Source of the DNA: Streptomyces capitiformicae
GTDB taxonomy: Bacteria; Actinomycetota; Actinomycetes; Streptomycetales; Streptomycetaceae
Direction: 5' to 3'
Length of the DNA stretch: 64,000 nt
Assembly (NCBI RefSeq): GCF_002214185.1
Contig: NZ_CP022161.1
Span: 3,595,767 to 3,659,766 of the forward strand
Shown piece by piece: positions 37,183-45,498 of the stretch (within the stretch, counting starts at the first letter, position 1; the number at the start of each line of letters is the position of its first letter). The notes beneath the pieces are model-generated. The model was not told the origin of the DNA, did no database searches, and saw nothing but the letters and a program-made list of their open reading frames with translations. The translations under genes and the position numbers were made by a program.

Positions 37183-37344
37183 CGCGCTGACGGCCCCGTA
37201 CTTGTCCGGACTTGTACACGGGACTTCCTGGACTAGTAGAGGCGGAAGCGGTCGGCCGCGACGCTGAGTACGTCGTCTCGACAGGCCATCCGTCGGTCCC
37301 CGGCTCGCCTGACGACGATCCCGGCGAAATCAAGGAGTCCCCCG

Positions 37345-37518
37345 ATGAAAGACCAACTCAATCACGTACTGTCGGTCCTCGCACACGGCCTGCTCACAGA
37401 GCTACCGGCGCAACTCGCGGCGGCGGGGATCGTGGCCGGGGCAGCCGGCATCTGGCGGCGCGTCAAGCGCCGGGGAGCCGCTGAGAAGCGGGAGGCGAAG
37501 GACATCGGAAGCACCTGA
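37345..37518 (+). CDS. 57-aa putative membrane peptide
   Basis: An ATG at 37345 with a consensus AAGGAG site 8 bp upstream opens a 57-codon frame ending at TGA 37516-37518. The peptide begins MKDQLNHVLSVLAHGLL, has a hydrophobic middle (AAAGIVAGAAGIW, about residues 24-36) and a strongly basic tail (RRVKRRGAAEKREAK). This is the layout of a single-span or membrane-associated peptide with a positive C-terminus. It is divergent from the HTH/coiled-coil gene and upstream of the deaminase gene. Function unknown. Confidence 0.65.
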   Translation: MKDQLNHVLSVLAHGLLTELPAQLAAAGIVAGAAGIWRRVKRRGAAEKREAKDIGST

Positions 37519-37589
37519 CGCGCCGCCGCTTCCCCGGCAGCGCAGTGGGGTCATGGATCAGGGCCATGTACCAGGGCATGAATCAGGTC

Positions 37590-38039
37590 ATGGATCAGGC
37601 ACAGGCACGAACATGGCTCGCCACCGCCGTCGAGGAGGCCCGGGCCGGGCTCGCCGAGGGCGGCATTCCCATCGGGGCCGCGTTGTACGGCCCGGACGGC
37701 ACCGTGCTCGGGCGGGGGCACAACCGCAGGGTCCAGGACGGCGACCCGTCCACGCACGCCGAGACGGCGGCCTTTCGCGCGGCGGGGCGGCAGCGGACGT
37801 ATCGCGGTACGACGATGGTGACGACCCTCTCGCCGTGCTGGTACTGCTCCGGCCTGGTACGGCAGTTCGGCATCTCCCGGGTGGTGATCGGCGAGGCGAC
37901 GACCTTCCACGGCGGCCACGACTGGCTCGGGGAGCACGGCGTGGAGATCGTGCTCCTTGACGACCCGGAGTGCGTGGCCCTGATGCGCGACTTCATCGAG
38001 CAGCACCCGGCCCTATGGAACGAGGACATTGGTGAGTAG
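37590..38039 (+). CDS. Nucleoside/cytosine deaminase
   Basis: 149 residues from the ATG at 37590; GTG 37545 and ATGs at 37566 and 37578 are possible upstream starts in the same frame. The zinc deaminase motifs are HAETAAF (His ligand and catalytic Glu) and PCWYC (two Cys ligands). The ending HGVEIVLLDDPECVALM..FIEQHPALWNEDIGE is typical of the FCY1/yeast cytosine deaminase subgroup. Probably deaminates cytosine or a related base. Its 3' end overlaps the oxygenase start by 8 bp, so the two form an operon. Confidence 0.92.
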   Translation: MDQAQARTWLATAVEEARAGLAEGGIPIGAALYGPDGTVLGRGHNRRVQDGDPSTHAETAAFRAAGRQRTYRGTTMVTTLSPCWYCSGLVRQFGISRVVIGEATTFHGGHDWLGEHGVEIVLLDDPECVALMRDFIEQHPALWNEDIGE

Positions 38040-39000
38040 CAACCCCCGTATCCCCACCGTCGACCTGCGCCCCTGGCTGTCCGGCGACCCGGAGGCCAGG
38101 CGGGCCATCGCCCGTACCGTCGACGAGGCCCTCCAGACCGCCGGGTTCCTCCTGGTCACGGGCCACGGCGTCGACCCGGCCCTGCGCACCCGTATCCGCG
38201 AGGCCGCCCGTGCCTTCTTCACCCTCCCCGTCCCGGCCAAGCAGGCGTACGAGGTGAAGGTCGGCGGACGCGGCTGGCTCGGTCCGGGCGCCGAGGCGAA
38301 CGGCTACTCGGAGGGTACGCAGACCCCGCCCGACCTCAAGGAGTCGCTGACCTTCGCGACGCACGAGCCGTTCGACGACCCGGCCGTGAACGCCGAGTGG
38401 TACGCGCCGAACGTCTGGCCGTCCGAGGTGCCGGAGCTCCAGCCGCTCTGCGAGGAGTACCTGGCGCTGATGGGCGAGTTGGAGAAGCGACTCCTCTCCC
38501 TCCTCGGCGAAGCCCTCGGCCTGGAACCGGACTTCTTCTCCCGCCACATGAGCCATCCCACCTACGGCTTCAACATCAACTGGTATCCGGGTACGGAGGT
38601 CATCGGCGACCCGGCCCCCGGCCAGTTCCGTATCGGTCCGCACACCGACTTCGGCACGGTCACGATCCTCGACCGCCAGGCCGGCAAGGGCGGACTCCAG
38701 GTGTACACGGACGAGGGCGGCTGGGAGGACGCCCCCTACGACCCCGAGGCCTTCACCATCAACATCGGTGATCTGATGGCCCGTTGGACCGGCGACCGCT
38801 GGCACTCGGGCCGCCACCGGGTGCTCCCGCCACCGGCCGACGAGCCGTCGGAGGAGCTGATGTCGCTGGTCTACTTCGGCGAGTGCACGCCGGGCACGAT
38901 CGTGGAGTCCGTACCCCCACCGGTCGGCCGAGTGACATACCCACCGATCGACTCGCACGTCCACCTACGGGCGCAGCTGGACTCGATCACCGTGGAGTGA
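38032..39000 (+). CDS. 2-oxoglutarate/Fe(II) oxygenase, isopenicillin-N-synthase family
   Basis: 322 residues from the GTG at 38032. The N-terminal DIOX_N region includes PTVDLRPWLSG and AGFLLVTGHGVD; the iron ligands are H-x-D in IGPHTDFGTVTIL and the distal His in WHSGRHRV, with the following Arg as the usual 2-oxoglutarate anchor. Members oxidise diverse metabolites; coupling to a base deaminase hints at nucleobase or related small-molecule metabolism, but this is inference. Confidence 0.93.
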   Translation: MSSNPRIPTVDLRPWLSGDPEARRAIARTVDEALQTAGFLLVTGHGVDPALRTRIREAARAFFTLPVPAKQAYEVKVGGRGWLGPGAEANGYSEGTQTPPDLKESLTFATHEPFDDPAVNAEWYAPNVWPSEVPELQPLCEEYLALMGELEKRLLSLLGEALGLEPDFFSRHMSHPTYGFNINWYPGTEVIGDPAPGQFRIGPHTDFGTVTILDRQAGKGGLQVYTDEGGWEDAPYDPEAFTINIGDLMARWTGDRWHSGRHRVLPPPADEPSEELMSLVYFGECTPGTIVESVPPPVGRVTYPPIDSHVHLRAQLDSITVE

Positions 39001-39056
39001 GCGGCAACTTCGCTGTTTCGCTCCACGCCCGGATGCGGGCCGGGGAGGATGGCCGT

Positions 39057-42000
39057 ATGGCGGGGGGAACGAAAGTCGTCACCGGCGACGACGGAGGTGC
39101 GGCAGGCATGTCCGCGTCGTGGAGGAACCGGCTGTGGGCCGCGTGGCGGCGGAACCTGTTGCGGCCCACCACCGCGCAGGTCATGCGGCCCGCCACCGCG
39201 CAGGTCATGCGGCCCGCCACCGCGCAGGTCATCGGGGTGAGGGCCGTGGCGGGCGCAGTGAGGGCGGTCGGAGACGGGGCCGTGGCGGTCGGCGGCAACG
39301 CCACCGCCGTCGTCACCGGCGACCGCAACCACGTGATCGTCCACCCTCCGGGTCCGGACCTGCGACAGAAGTGGCGGGACTGGGACGATCTGGTCGGCAG
39401 GACCCGACCGCCCCAGTCCCCGTCGGCCCTGCTGGACCCGCATCGTGCGGTGGTCCCGTTCCGGAGCCGCGCCGACGAGCTGGAGAAGCTGGCAGCCTGG
39501 TGTGCCCAGCCGGGCTTCGGCGTGGAGCTGGTGTACGGGCCGGGCGGGCAGGGCAAGACCCGGCTCGCCCGCCACTTCACCGACCAGTTGTCCAAGGAGC
39601 GCTGGAACGTCCTCTGGCTCGGCCGGCACGTCGCGGTCACCGACCTGACGGCGCTCAGCAGCCCGCCTGGTCCCGTGCTCGTCGTCGTCGACTACGCGGA
39701 GGCACGCCAGGAACAGCTACTCGCCCTGCTGCTCGCGGCCGTGCGCAGTCCCGACACGACGCCCTTCAAGGTGTTGCTGCTGGCCCGGACCGCCGACGGC
39801 TGGTGGCCGGAGTTCCGGGAGCGGACCCGTATCGAGGATCTGTACGCGGTGCCGGGCATCTGCCTGCCGCCGCTGGAGCAGCACGCCGCCGACCGCGGCG
39901 ACGCCTACCGCGAGGCCGTAGAGGCACTGGCCGACGCCCTTCCGCAGGTGCCGGGGCAGGACCGCGACTGGACGGCCCTGGCGGCACGCGTACTGGCCCG
40001 GCCCGCGCACCGGTTGACATGCCCGGGCATGGAGAACGCGCTCACTCTGCAGATGACCGCCCTCGCCGACCTGCTGGACACCGCCGCGGAGGCCACCCAC
40101 GAGGATGACGACGAGGCGGCCGACGCAGGTGAGGACCGCCCGAACGGGTCCGCGGAGGAGCGGCTGCTGACCCACGAACGGGTCTACTGGCGGGCCGCCG
40201 GCGAAGCGTCGGGCGTGCGGGACAACGCCAAGGCCGTCGAGTCCGCGCTGGCCGCCGCCTTCCTCTGCGGCGCACACAACCAGCAGCGGGCGCACGCCCT
40301 CCTCGCCCGGGTGCCTGGTCTGGAGCATCACAGCCCGGCCACCCTCGACTCACTCAACCGCTGGATCGCCCGGCTCTATCCGCCGCCCGACCGGACGCAG
40401 GTCTGGGGGAGCCTCCACCCGGACCGGCTCGCCGAGTTCTTCGTCGGGGAATGCCTGAGCAGCGTGTCCGGGCTGGCCGAGCGTCTGGTGGACGGCGCCG
40501 ACGGGGCCCAGGCCACTCGCCTGCTGACCGTCGCCGCACGCGCCGCCGGCCATCCCTCCCACCGAGGCCGTCTGGACACCGGCCTCACGCGGCTGTGCGT
40601 CCGGCACGCGGACACGCTGGCCGCGACGACCGTCGACGTCGCCGTCCAGGTGGAACGGCCGGACCCACTCATGGCAGCCCTGCACCAGCTGGCCGACGCC
40701 CCCGACGCGCATCCCGCGGAACTGCTCCAGCTGGCCGCACTCCTCCCGCGCCCCACCCACCGGCTCGCGGACCTCGCGCTGCGCCTGTCGCGACGCCTGG
40801 TGCTGCTGCACCGGGACTTGGCCGCGAAGGATCCCGCGCGTCTGCCCGACCTGGCCGCGCGGTTGCGCTCGCAGTGCCGCCGGCTCGGAGACGCGGGGGA
40901 CTGGGCGGAGGCCTACGAGGTGGCCCGTGAAGGGCTGCGGCTGCTCAGACCGCTCGCCCGCCAGGATCCGCGTACCTACGAGGTACAGCTCGCCGCGTGT
41001 CTGGTGAACATCTCCGTGGCACTGGGCAACTTGGGACGACGCGAGGCGGCGGTGTTCCCCGCCCACCAAGCCGTCCGGCTCTACCGGCGGGTCGGCCGAC
41101 GGGACGGCGGAGCCTCCCTGCCCGAACTGGCGCACGCCCTCAACGCCGTCTCCACCGCCGAGGGGGAACTCGGACGGCTTCCGGCGGCCCTGGCAGCGAA
41201 CCGGGAGGTCATCGCGGTACGTCGGCATCTCGTCGACCGGCACGGCGATGCCTTTCGGCCCGACCTGGCGGACGCGTTGAACAACGAGGCGATCCGTCTG
41301 TTGCAGACCGGCCGCGTGCACCAGGCGCTCGACGCGGCGGACGCAGCCGTCAAGCTGTACCGCACTCTGGCACAGGACCGCCCGGACGCCCGCCGTGCCG
41401 GCCTGGCCATGAGCCTGGGCACCCTGTCCTCGTGTCTGCGCGGCGCCGGTCGGCACACCCAGGCACTGCGGTGCGTCGAGGAGTCCGTGGACATCCGCCG
41501 CGAGCTGGCACACGAGCGCCCCGACGCCTTCCGGCCCGACCTGGCTCTCAGCCTGAACTCCCTTGCCATCGGCCTGGACGAGACAGGACACCACGACCGG
41601 GCCCTGGCCGCGGCGGAGGAGGCCGTCAAGCTCTACCGGAGCCTCGCCCAACGCGATCAGGCGGCCTACGCCGAGCCGTTGGCCATGAGCCTGAACACCC
41701 TCGCATGCAAGTTGGAGAACGTGGGCCTGGCACCTCAGGCCCTGGCGGCCGCCGAGGAGTCCGTGGAGCTGTACCGGCCCATCGCCGCGCGGAATCCCCG
41801 CGCACACCGGGTAGATCTCGCCATGGCTCTGAACACCCTCGCCGACGAGTTGGCACACGTGGGCCGCGACGCCGAGGCACTGGAGGCCGCCCGGGAGGCC
41901 GTTGGTCTCTACCGGGCCCCGGCCGACGAGAGAGGGCCGGCTCATCTCGACGCGCTGAGCACGGCGTTGAACACCTTCGGCCTGCGGCTGAAGGCTCTCG

Positions 42001-43385
42001 GGCGCCTTGCCGAGGCCTTGGAGGCGTTCGACGAGGCCATCGACATCAGCCGCCGCACAACGGTGACGCCCCCGGCCGACACCGCTCTCAGAACGCTTGC
42101 CACGGCACTGACGAACAAGGCGGTGTGTCTGGAGGGCCTGCGCAGGTCGCAGGACGCACTGCACACCGTCGAGGAGTCGGTGAACATCTACCGGGGACTC
42201 ATGCGCAAGGAACCGAAGACCTTCGCCCCCCTGATCGTCACAGCCCTGTCCATCCGTCACCTGCTACTCGTCGTGCTGGGGCGCACCGAAGGGCTACCGG
42301 CCGCTCTGCGGGAGACACTGACGGTCCGAGCGGACCTGGTACGGCAGAACCCCGCGGCCCACCGGATGAGCTACGCGGAGGAGCTGACCCTGCTCGGTAT
42401 CACCCTCGCCCGTCGGGGAAGTTACGGCGAGGCGGCTGGTCCGCTGTCCGAGGCGTTGCCCATCCATCGGGATCTGGCGGCCGAGGACACGCGGCACCGG
42501 CCGGCACTGGTCCAGACACTGTTGGCCCTGGTAGGCGCCCTGACCGAGGAGGGCCGCCACGGCGAGGCACTGCCGGTCGCCGAAGAGGCGGCCGGGGTCT
42601 GGGGCGACTCCCCCCCGGCAGACGCGACCGGCCGTTCCCTGTACGTATGGGTCCTGTACGCGCTCGGCACCCAGCGGCACTACCACGGGCGTCTTGAGGC
42701 CGAGGACATACTGCGCAAGGCCGCTGACATCGCCGCGGAACTGCCCGAAGACGTGCCGGGCCCGTCGCGAGAGCTGATGCGGAGTTCGACGCTGGCCGAG
42801 CTCGGTCGGCACCTCGCACAGACCGCGCGGCCGGATCTAGGCCTGCCTCTCCTGGCGAGGGCCGTCGAACTGCCCCTGGGGACGGATGCGGGATCACAGT
42901 TCGCTCGGGTGGATCAGCTGGTCATGTACGGCCACCATCTCGCCACCGGCGCCGCCGACCACGACGCGGCCCTCGCTGTGACCCGTGACGCCGTGCGCCT
43001 CTGTGAGCAACTCGCCGCGCGGGATTCAGCGCCGACGCTCTACGAACACAATGCGGTGTGGGTGCGGGCTCATCTCGGCCTGCGTCTGTCCGAGACCGGT
43101 CGGCACGAGGAGGCCGCACAGGCCACCGACCTGGCGGTCGCCGGAAGCCGTCGGCTGGCGTCCGCGGATCCCACCGCGCACCGACTGAGCCTCGCCGTCT
43201 CGTTGTACGCGCGGGCCCGAGCCGACTGGCTGGCGGGGACGGCCGAGAAACGGACCCTGAAGCACATCTCCGAAGCTCTCGCCCTCCTGCGCGCCCTGGC
43301 CGAGCAGACCCCTGGACTGGTCACCGCCTACCTCGACGACGCGGAGCGGACGTATGACCGGATTCGCGCCGGCTCGACCCGGTAG
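39057..43385 (+). CDS. STAND-like P-loop protein with tetratricopeptide repeats
   Basis: 1442 residues from the ATG at 39057 (GGAGG 8 bp upstream). The N-terminus contains a three-fold TAQVMRPA repeat and a Gly/Val/Thr-rich AVGGNATAVVTGDRNHVIV segment, seen in front of NTPase domains of actinomycete signalling proteins. The NTPase has Walker A GPGGQGKT (161-168) and Walker B VLVVVDYAEA with Asp 212. From about residue 600 onward there are many TPR units of about 42 residues (for example LAEALEAFDEAIDISRR, ALHTVEESVNIYRGL). This architecture fits STAND sensors, some of which are antiviral; here no effector domain is recognisable at the N-terminus. Confidence 0.87.
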   Translation: MAGGTKVVTGDDGGAAGMSASWRNRLWAAWRRNLLRPTTAQVMRPATAQVMRPATAQVIGVRAVAGAVRAVGDGAVAVGGNATAVVTGDRNHVIVHPPGPDLRQKWRDWDDLVGRTRPPQSPSALLDPHRAVVPFRSRADELEKLAAWCAQPGFGVELVYGPGGQGKTRLARHFTDQLSKERWNVLWLGRHVAVTDLTALSSPPGPVLVVVDYAEARQEQLLALLLAAVRSPDTTPFKVLLLARTADGWWPEFRERTRIEDLYAVPGICLPPLEQHAADRGDAYREAVEALADALPQVPGQDRDWTALAARVLARPAHRLTCPGMENALTLQMTALADLLDTAAEATHEDDDEAADAGEDRPNGSAEERLLTHERVYWRAAGEASGVRDNAKAVESALAAAFLCGAHNQQRAHALLARVPGLEHHSPATLDSLNRWIARLYPPPDRTQVWGSLHPDRLAEFFVGECLSSVSGLAERLVDGADGAQATRLLTVAARAAGHPSHRGRLDTGLTRLCVRHADTLAATTVDVAVQVERPDPLMAALHQLADAPDAHPAELLQLAALLPRPTHRLADLALRLSRRLVLLHRDLAAKDPARLPDLAARLRSQCRRLGDAGDWAEAYEVAREGLRLLRPLARQDPRTYEVQLAACLVNISVALGNLGRREAAVFPAHQAVRLYRRVGRRDGGASLPELAHALNAVSTAEGELGRLPAALAANREVIAVRRHLVDRHGDAFRPDLADALNNEAIRLLQTGRVHQALDAADAAVKLYRTLAQDRPDARRAGLAMSLGTLSSCLRGAGRHTQALRCVEESVDIRRELAHERPDAFRPDLALSLNSLAIGLDETGHHDRALAAAEEAVKLYRSLAQRDQAAYAEPLAMSLNTLACKLENVGLAPQALAAAEESVELYRPIAARNPRAHRVDLAMALNTLADELAHVGRDAEALEAAREAVGLYRAPADERGPAHLDALSTALNTFGLRLKALGRLAEALEAFDEAIDISRRTTVTPPADTALRTLATALTNKAVCLEGLRRSQDALHTVEESVNIYRGLMRKEPKTFAPLIVTALSIRHLLLVVLGRTEGLPAALRETLTVRADLVRQNPAAHRMSYAEELTLLGITLARRGSYGEAAGPLSEALPIHRDLAAEDTRHRPALVQTLLALVGALTEEGRHGEALPVAEEAAGVWGDSPPADATGRSLYVWVLYALGTQRHYHGRLEAEDILRKAADIAAELPEDVPGPSRELMRSSTLAELGRHLAQTARPDLGLPLLARAVELPLGTDAGSQFARVDQLVMYGHHLATGAADHDAALAVTRDAVRLCEQLAARDSAPTLYEHNAVWVRAHLGLRLSETGRHEEAAQATDLAVAGSRRLASADPTAHRLSLAVSLYARARADWLAGTAEKRTLKHISEALALLRALAEQTPGLVTAYLDDAERTYDRIRAGSTR
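39171..39232 (+). repeat. 24-bp tandem repeat in the STAND gene 5' end
   Basis: The unit begins ACCGCGCAGGTCATGCGG and occurs at 39171, 39195 and, partially, 39219, all in frame (TAQVMRPA). Confidence 0.9.
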
Positions 43386-43399
43386 CCCAGCCCGTAGCG

Positions 43400-43463
43400 C
43401 TTGTATCGAGTGTTTGACACAAGATCCGGCCCACGGCATCTTGTACCCACCGCTTGATACAAG
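43400..43463. promoter_or_regulatory. Two identical-plan operators for the GntR regulator
   Basis: Both sites are 24 bp with the plan CTTGTAYC-N8-GAYACAAG (site 1 at 43400-43423 with one mismatched pair: CTTGTATC and GACACAAG; site 2 at 43440-43463: CTTGTACC and GATACAAG). They are spaced exactly 40 bp centre to centre. The second ends directly before an ATG at 43464, which argues that translation really starts at 43485. Confidence 0.8.
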
Positions 43464-43484
43464 ATGATCCGGGGGGATCTCCTC

Positions 43485-44288
43485 ATGCTCGACACCGCCC
43501 CACCCCAGTACCGGCTCCTCGACCACGCCGACCACTACGCCCGCTGGTCGGGTCTGGCCATCGGCCTCGTGGTCGCACAGGGACTGTCCACGCTGGGGGA
43601 CGTCGAGTACGAGCAGCGCGTCGTGTTCTGCATCACGGCCTTCGGCCTGTGCGCGGTGGCCGGTGTACTGCTCGCCGACGCCCTGACCCTGCGCCCCCAG
43701 GAGGCGGTACGCACCGCGAGTCTCGCCCCACGCCTGGTCAGGGACCATGTGCCACCGCGCATGGGCCCCCTGATCGTCCTTCAGGGGGTCTCTCTCGTCG
43801 TCCTGCTGGTGATCACGGCCGCCACGGCCTCCGTCGACCCCGACCGTATATTCGTCACGGGGAAGGTCGTCGCCACCACCTGCAACGGGATGCGCGAGAC
43901 CCTCGGCCCCTGGCCCGGCCTGTACTACAGCCTCCCGACGTTCGGCGCGCTCGCCATCGCCACCCCCACCTGTTTCTGGGCCCTGCGCCGCATCGCCCAC
44001 GGCCCGGGCGAGGAGCAGCAACGCCGCGACCGCGCGTGGGCGGTCACCGGGGCCTGGGGCCTGCTGGTGTCGAGCCAGCAGCTGTACGCCGTCCTGATGG
44101 TCTCCGTCTCGCTGACGGATACGGGCTGCGCCGGCGCGCTGGGCGCCCTTACCTTCTGGGTGTTCTACCCGTTGGCCCTGCTGAACCTGTTCACCGTCGT
44201 CTGGTCCCTGGTCACCGTGGTGGCACCCCGGGCGGTCGACGACGAAGCAGCCGAGGACGCCGAGGACGAGGCCTTCGACGATGAGTGA
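43485..44288 (+). CDS. Multi-pass membrane protein, GntR-linked
   Basis: 267 residues from the ATG at 43485 (GGGGGG ribosome site); the ATG at 43464 lies against the operator. About five to six hydrophobic segments (35-52, 61-80, 110-132, 160-180, 195-215, 222-250), ending in an acidic tail. No known family recognised. It is co-transcribed with a YtrA-type GntR regulator, whose family usually controls membrane transporters. Confidence 0.82.
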   Translation: MLDTAPPQYRLLDHADHYARWSGLAIGLVVAQGLSTLGDVEYEQRVVFCITAFGLCAVAGVLLADALTLRPQEAVRTASLAPRLVRDHVPPRMGPLIVLQGVSLVVLLVITAATASVDPDRIFVTGKVVATTCNGMRETLGPWPGLYYSLPTFGALAIATPTCFWALRRIAHGPGEEQQRRDRAWAVTGAWGLLVSSQQLYAVLMVSVSLTDTGCAGALGALTFWVFYPLALLNLFTVVWSLVTVVAPRAVDDEAAEDAEDEAFDDE

Positions 44289-44706
44289 CCCCGCTGACTC
44301 CACCGAGCCCGCCGTACGCGTCGACACCACCAGCCAGGTACCGCCGTACGAGCAGATCCGCGCGCAGCTCGCCGCGCTGATCGTCTCCGGCCGGCTGGTC
44401 GAGGGCGACCGGCTGCCGACCGTACGCCAGCTCGCCGCCGACCTCGTCCTGGCGCCGGGCACCGTCGCCCGCGCCTACCGCGAACTGGAGGCCGCCGAGC
44501 TGATCCGCACCCGCCGCGGCGCGGGCACCCGGGTCGCGGCGCCCCCGTTCCGCCCAGGATCCCCCGACCCGACCCAACTCACCACCCTCGCCCGGGACTT
44601 CACCTCGGCCGCCCGCGCCCTGGGCGCCGACACCGAGGCCATTCTGGACGCCGTACGGGAGGCACTGGGCCCGGAGCCCGCCCCTGTGACACGCCCTGCC
44701 CCCTGA
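44281..44706 (+). CDS. GntR family regulator, YtrA-like
   Basis: 141 residues; overlaps the membrane protein gene by 8 bp. The GntR winged helix is PPYEQIRAQLAALIVSGRLVEGDRLPTVRQLAADLVLAPGTVARAYRELEAAELIRTRRGAGTRV. The tail is a short helix of about 45 residues instead of a ligand-binding domain, as in the YtrA subfamily. Likely binds the paired palindromes at 43400-43463 and represses its own operon. Confidence 0.93.
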   Translation: MSDPADSTEPAVRVDTTSQVPPYEQIRAQLAALIVSGRLVEGDRLPTVRQLAADLVLAPGTVARAYRELEAAELIRTRRGAGTRVAAPPFRPGSPDPTQLTTLARDFTSAARALGADTEAILDAVREALGPEPAPVTRPAP

Positions 44707-44717
44707 GGAACCCCCGT

Positions 44718-45173
44718 TCAGCCCCGCGGCGTGACACCGGACCCGGAGGGCGCCTCCTCCTGGGCCTCGAACACCGCGTAGTCCCCGAAGGAGCGGCGGT
44801 AGCGCAGGTGCCCCGTGTCCTGGGTGTGCCTGCGCTGCCACTCCTCCACCACCTCCGGGTCATGCCGTACGCCCGACTCCGCGCCGCACTCCGTCTCGTC
44901 ACCGGACACACACCGCGCCTCGTACTCCGGCTCGGCCGACTGGTCCTGCGCGATGACGTACGGCACGTAACGGAAGACGCGGCGGGTCCGGGCGGCCCCG
45001 GGCGCGTGGTCGCGCCGCTGATGCTGCCTGAGCAGGACGTTCGCGTCGGTCTCCGCGCTGCGGTCGTACCGGGCGCGGGCCTCGTCCCGTCGTACGGCCA
45101 ACGCGGCGCAGCCCTCACAACCCGGTACCGGAACGGGTGGCCGCCCCAGGGACTCATGTTGACGCAACGTCAC
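44718..45173 (-). CDS. Cysteine-motif protein, DUF7848-like
   Basis: 151 residues from the GTG at 45173, coupled to the upstream gene by GTGA. Contains GCEGC and further on CVSGDETECGAESG with a WQRRHTQDTGHLRYRRSFGDYA block; four cysteines could bind a metal ion. In Streptomyces a small protein of this pattern often lies next to XRE/DUF397 genes. Role unknown. Confidence 0.65.
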   Translation of the reverse strand: MTLRQHESLGRPPVPVPGCEGCAALAVRRDEARARYDRSAETDANVLLRQHQRRDHAPGAARTRRVFRYVPYVIAQDQSAEPEYEARCVSGDETECGAESGVRHDPEVVEEWQRRHTQDTGHLRYRRSFGDYAVFEAQEEAPSGSGVTPRG

Positions 45174-45448
45174 ATCCTCCTCTTCGCACGCCGGTTCGCC
45201 GCCTTCACCTGCGCCCCGATCCGCTCCGCCTGCGTCGCCGGTCTCAGCACCGCCGGATCCGCCTCCCACTCCAGGCCACCGCCCACCGGACGCAACATCG
45301 CATACGGCCCGACCTTGCCCCGGTACTCGCCGACCCGCCGCGTCCGCGGGTCATAGACAAGCTGTCCATCTGGTTCCACGTGCACTCCACAGCCCTGCTC
45401 GTAACTCTGGGTGTATCCAGGGTTGCCGAGGGGAACGGTCGCAATCAA
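45170..45448 (-). CDS. Small conserved protein upstream of DUF7848-like gene
   Basis: 92 residues from a TTG at 45448; the start is uncertain. Recognisable blocks are QLVYDPRTRRVGEYRGKVGPYAMLRPVGGG and WEADPAVLRPAT, followed by a basic tail. It is divergent from the XRE gene and translationally coupled to the next gene. No function known to me. Confidence 0.6.
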   Translation of the reverse strand: MIATVPLGNPGYTQSYEQGCGVHVEPDGQLVYDPRTRRVGEYRGKVGPYAMLRPVGGGLEWEADPAVLRPATQAERIGAQVKAANRRAKRRM

Positions 45449-45498
45449 TGCGGGACGTGTGGCATTGGGTGTTTGGCACGGAGCGGAACGAGGGGGAC

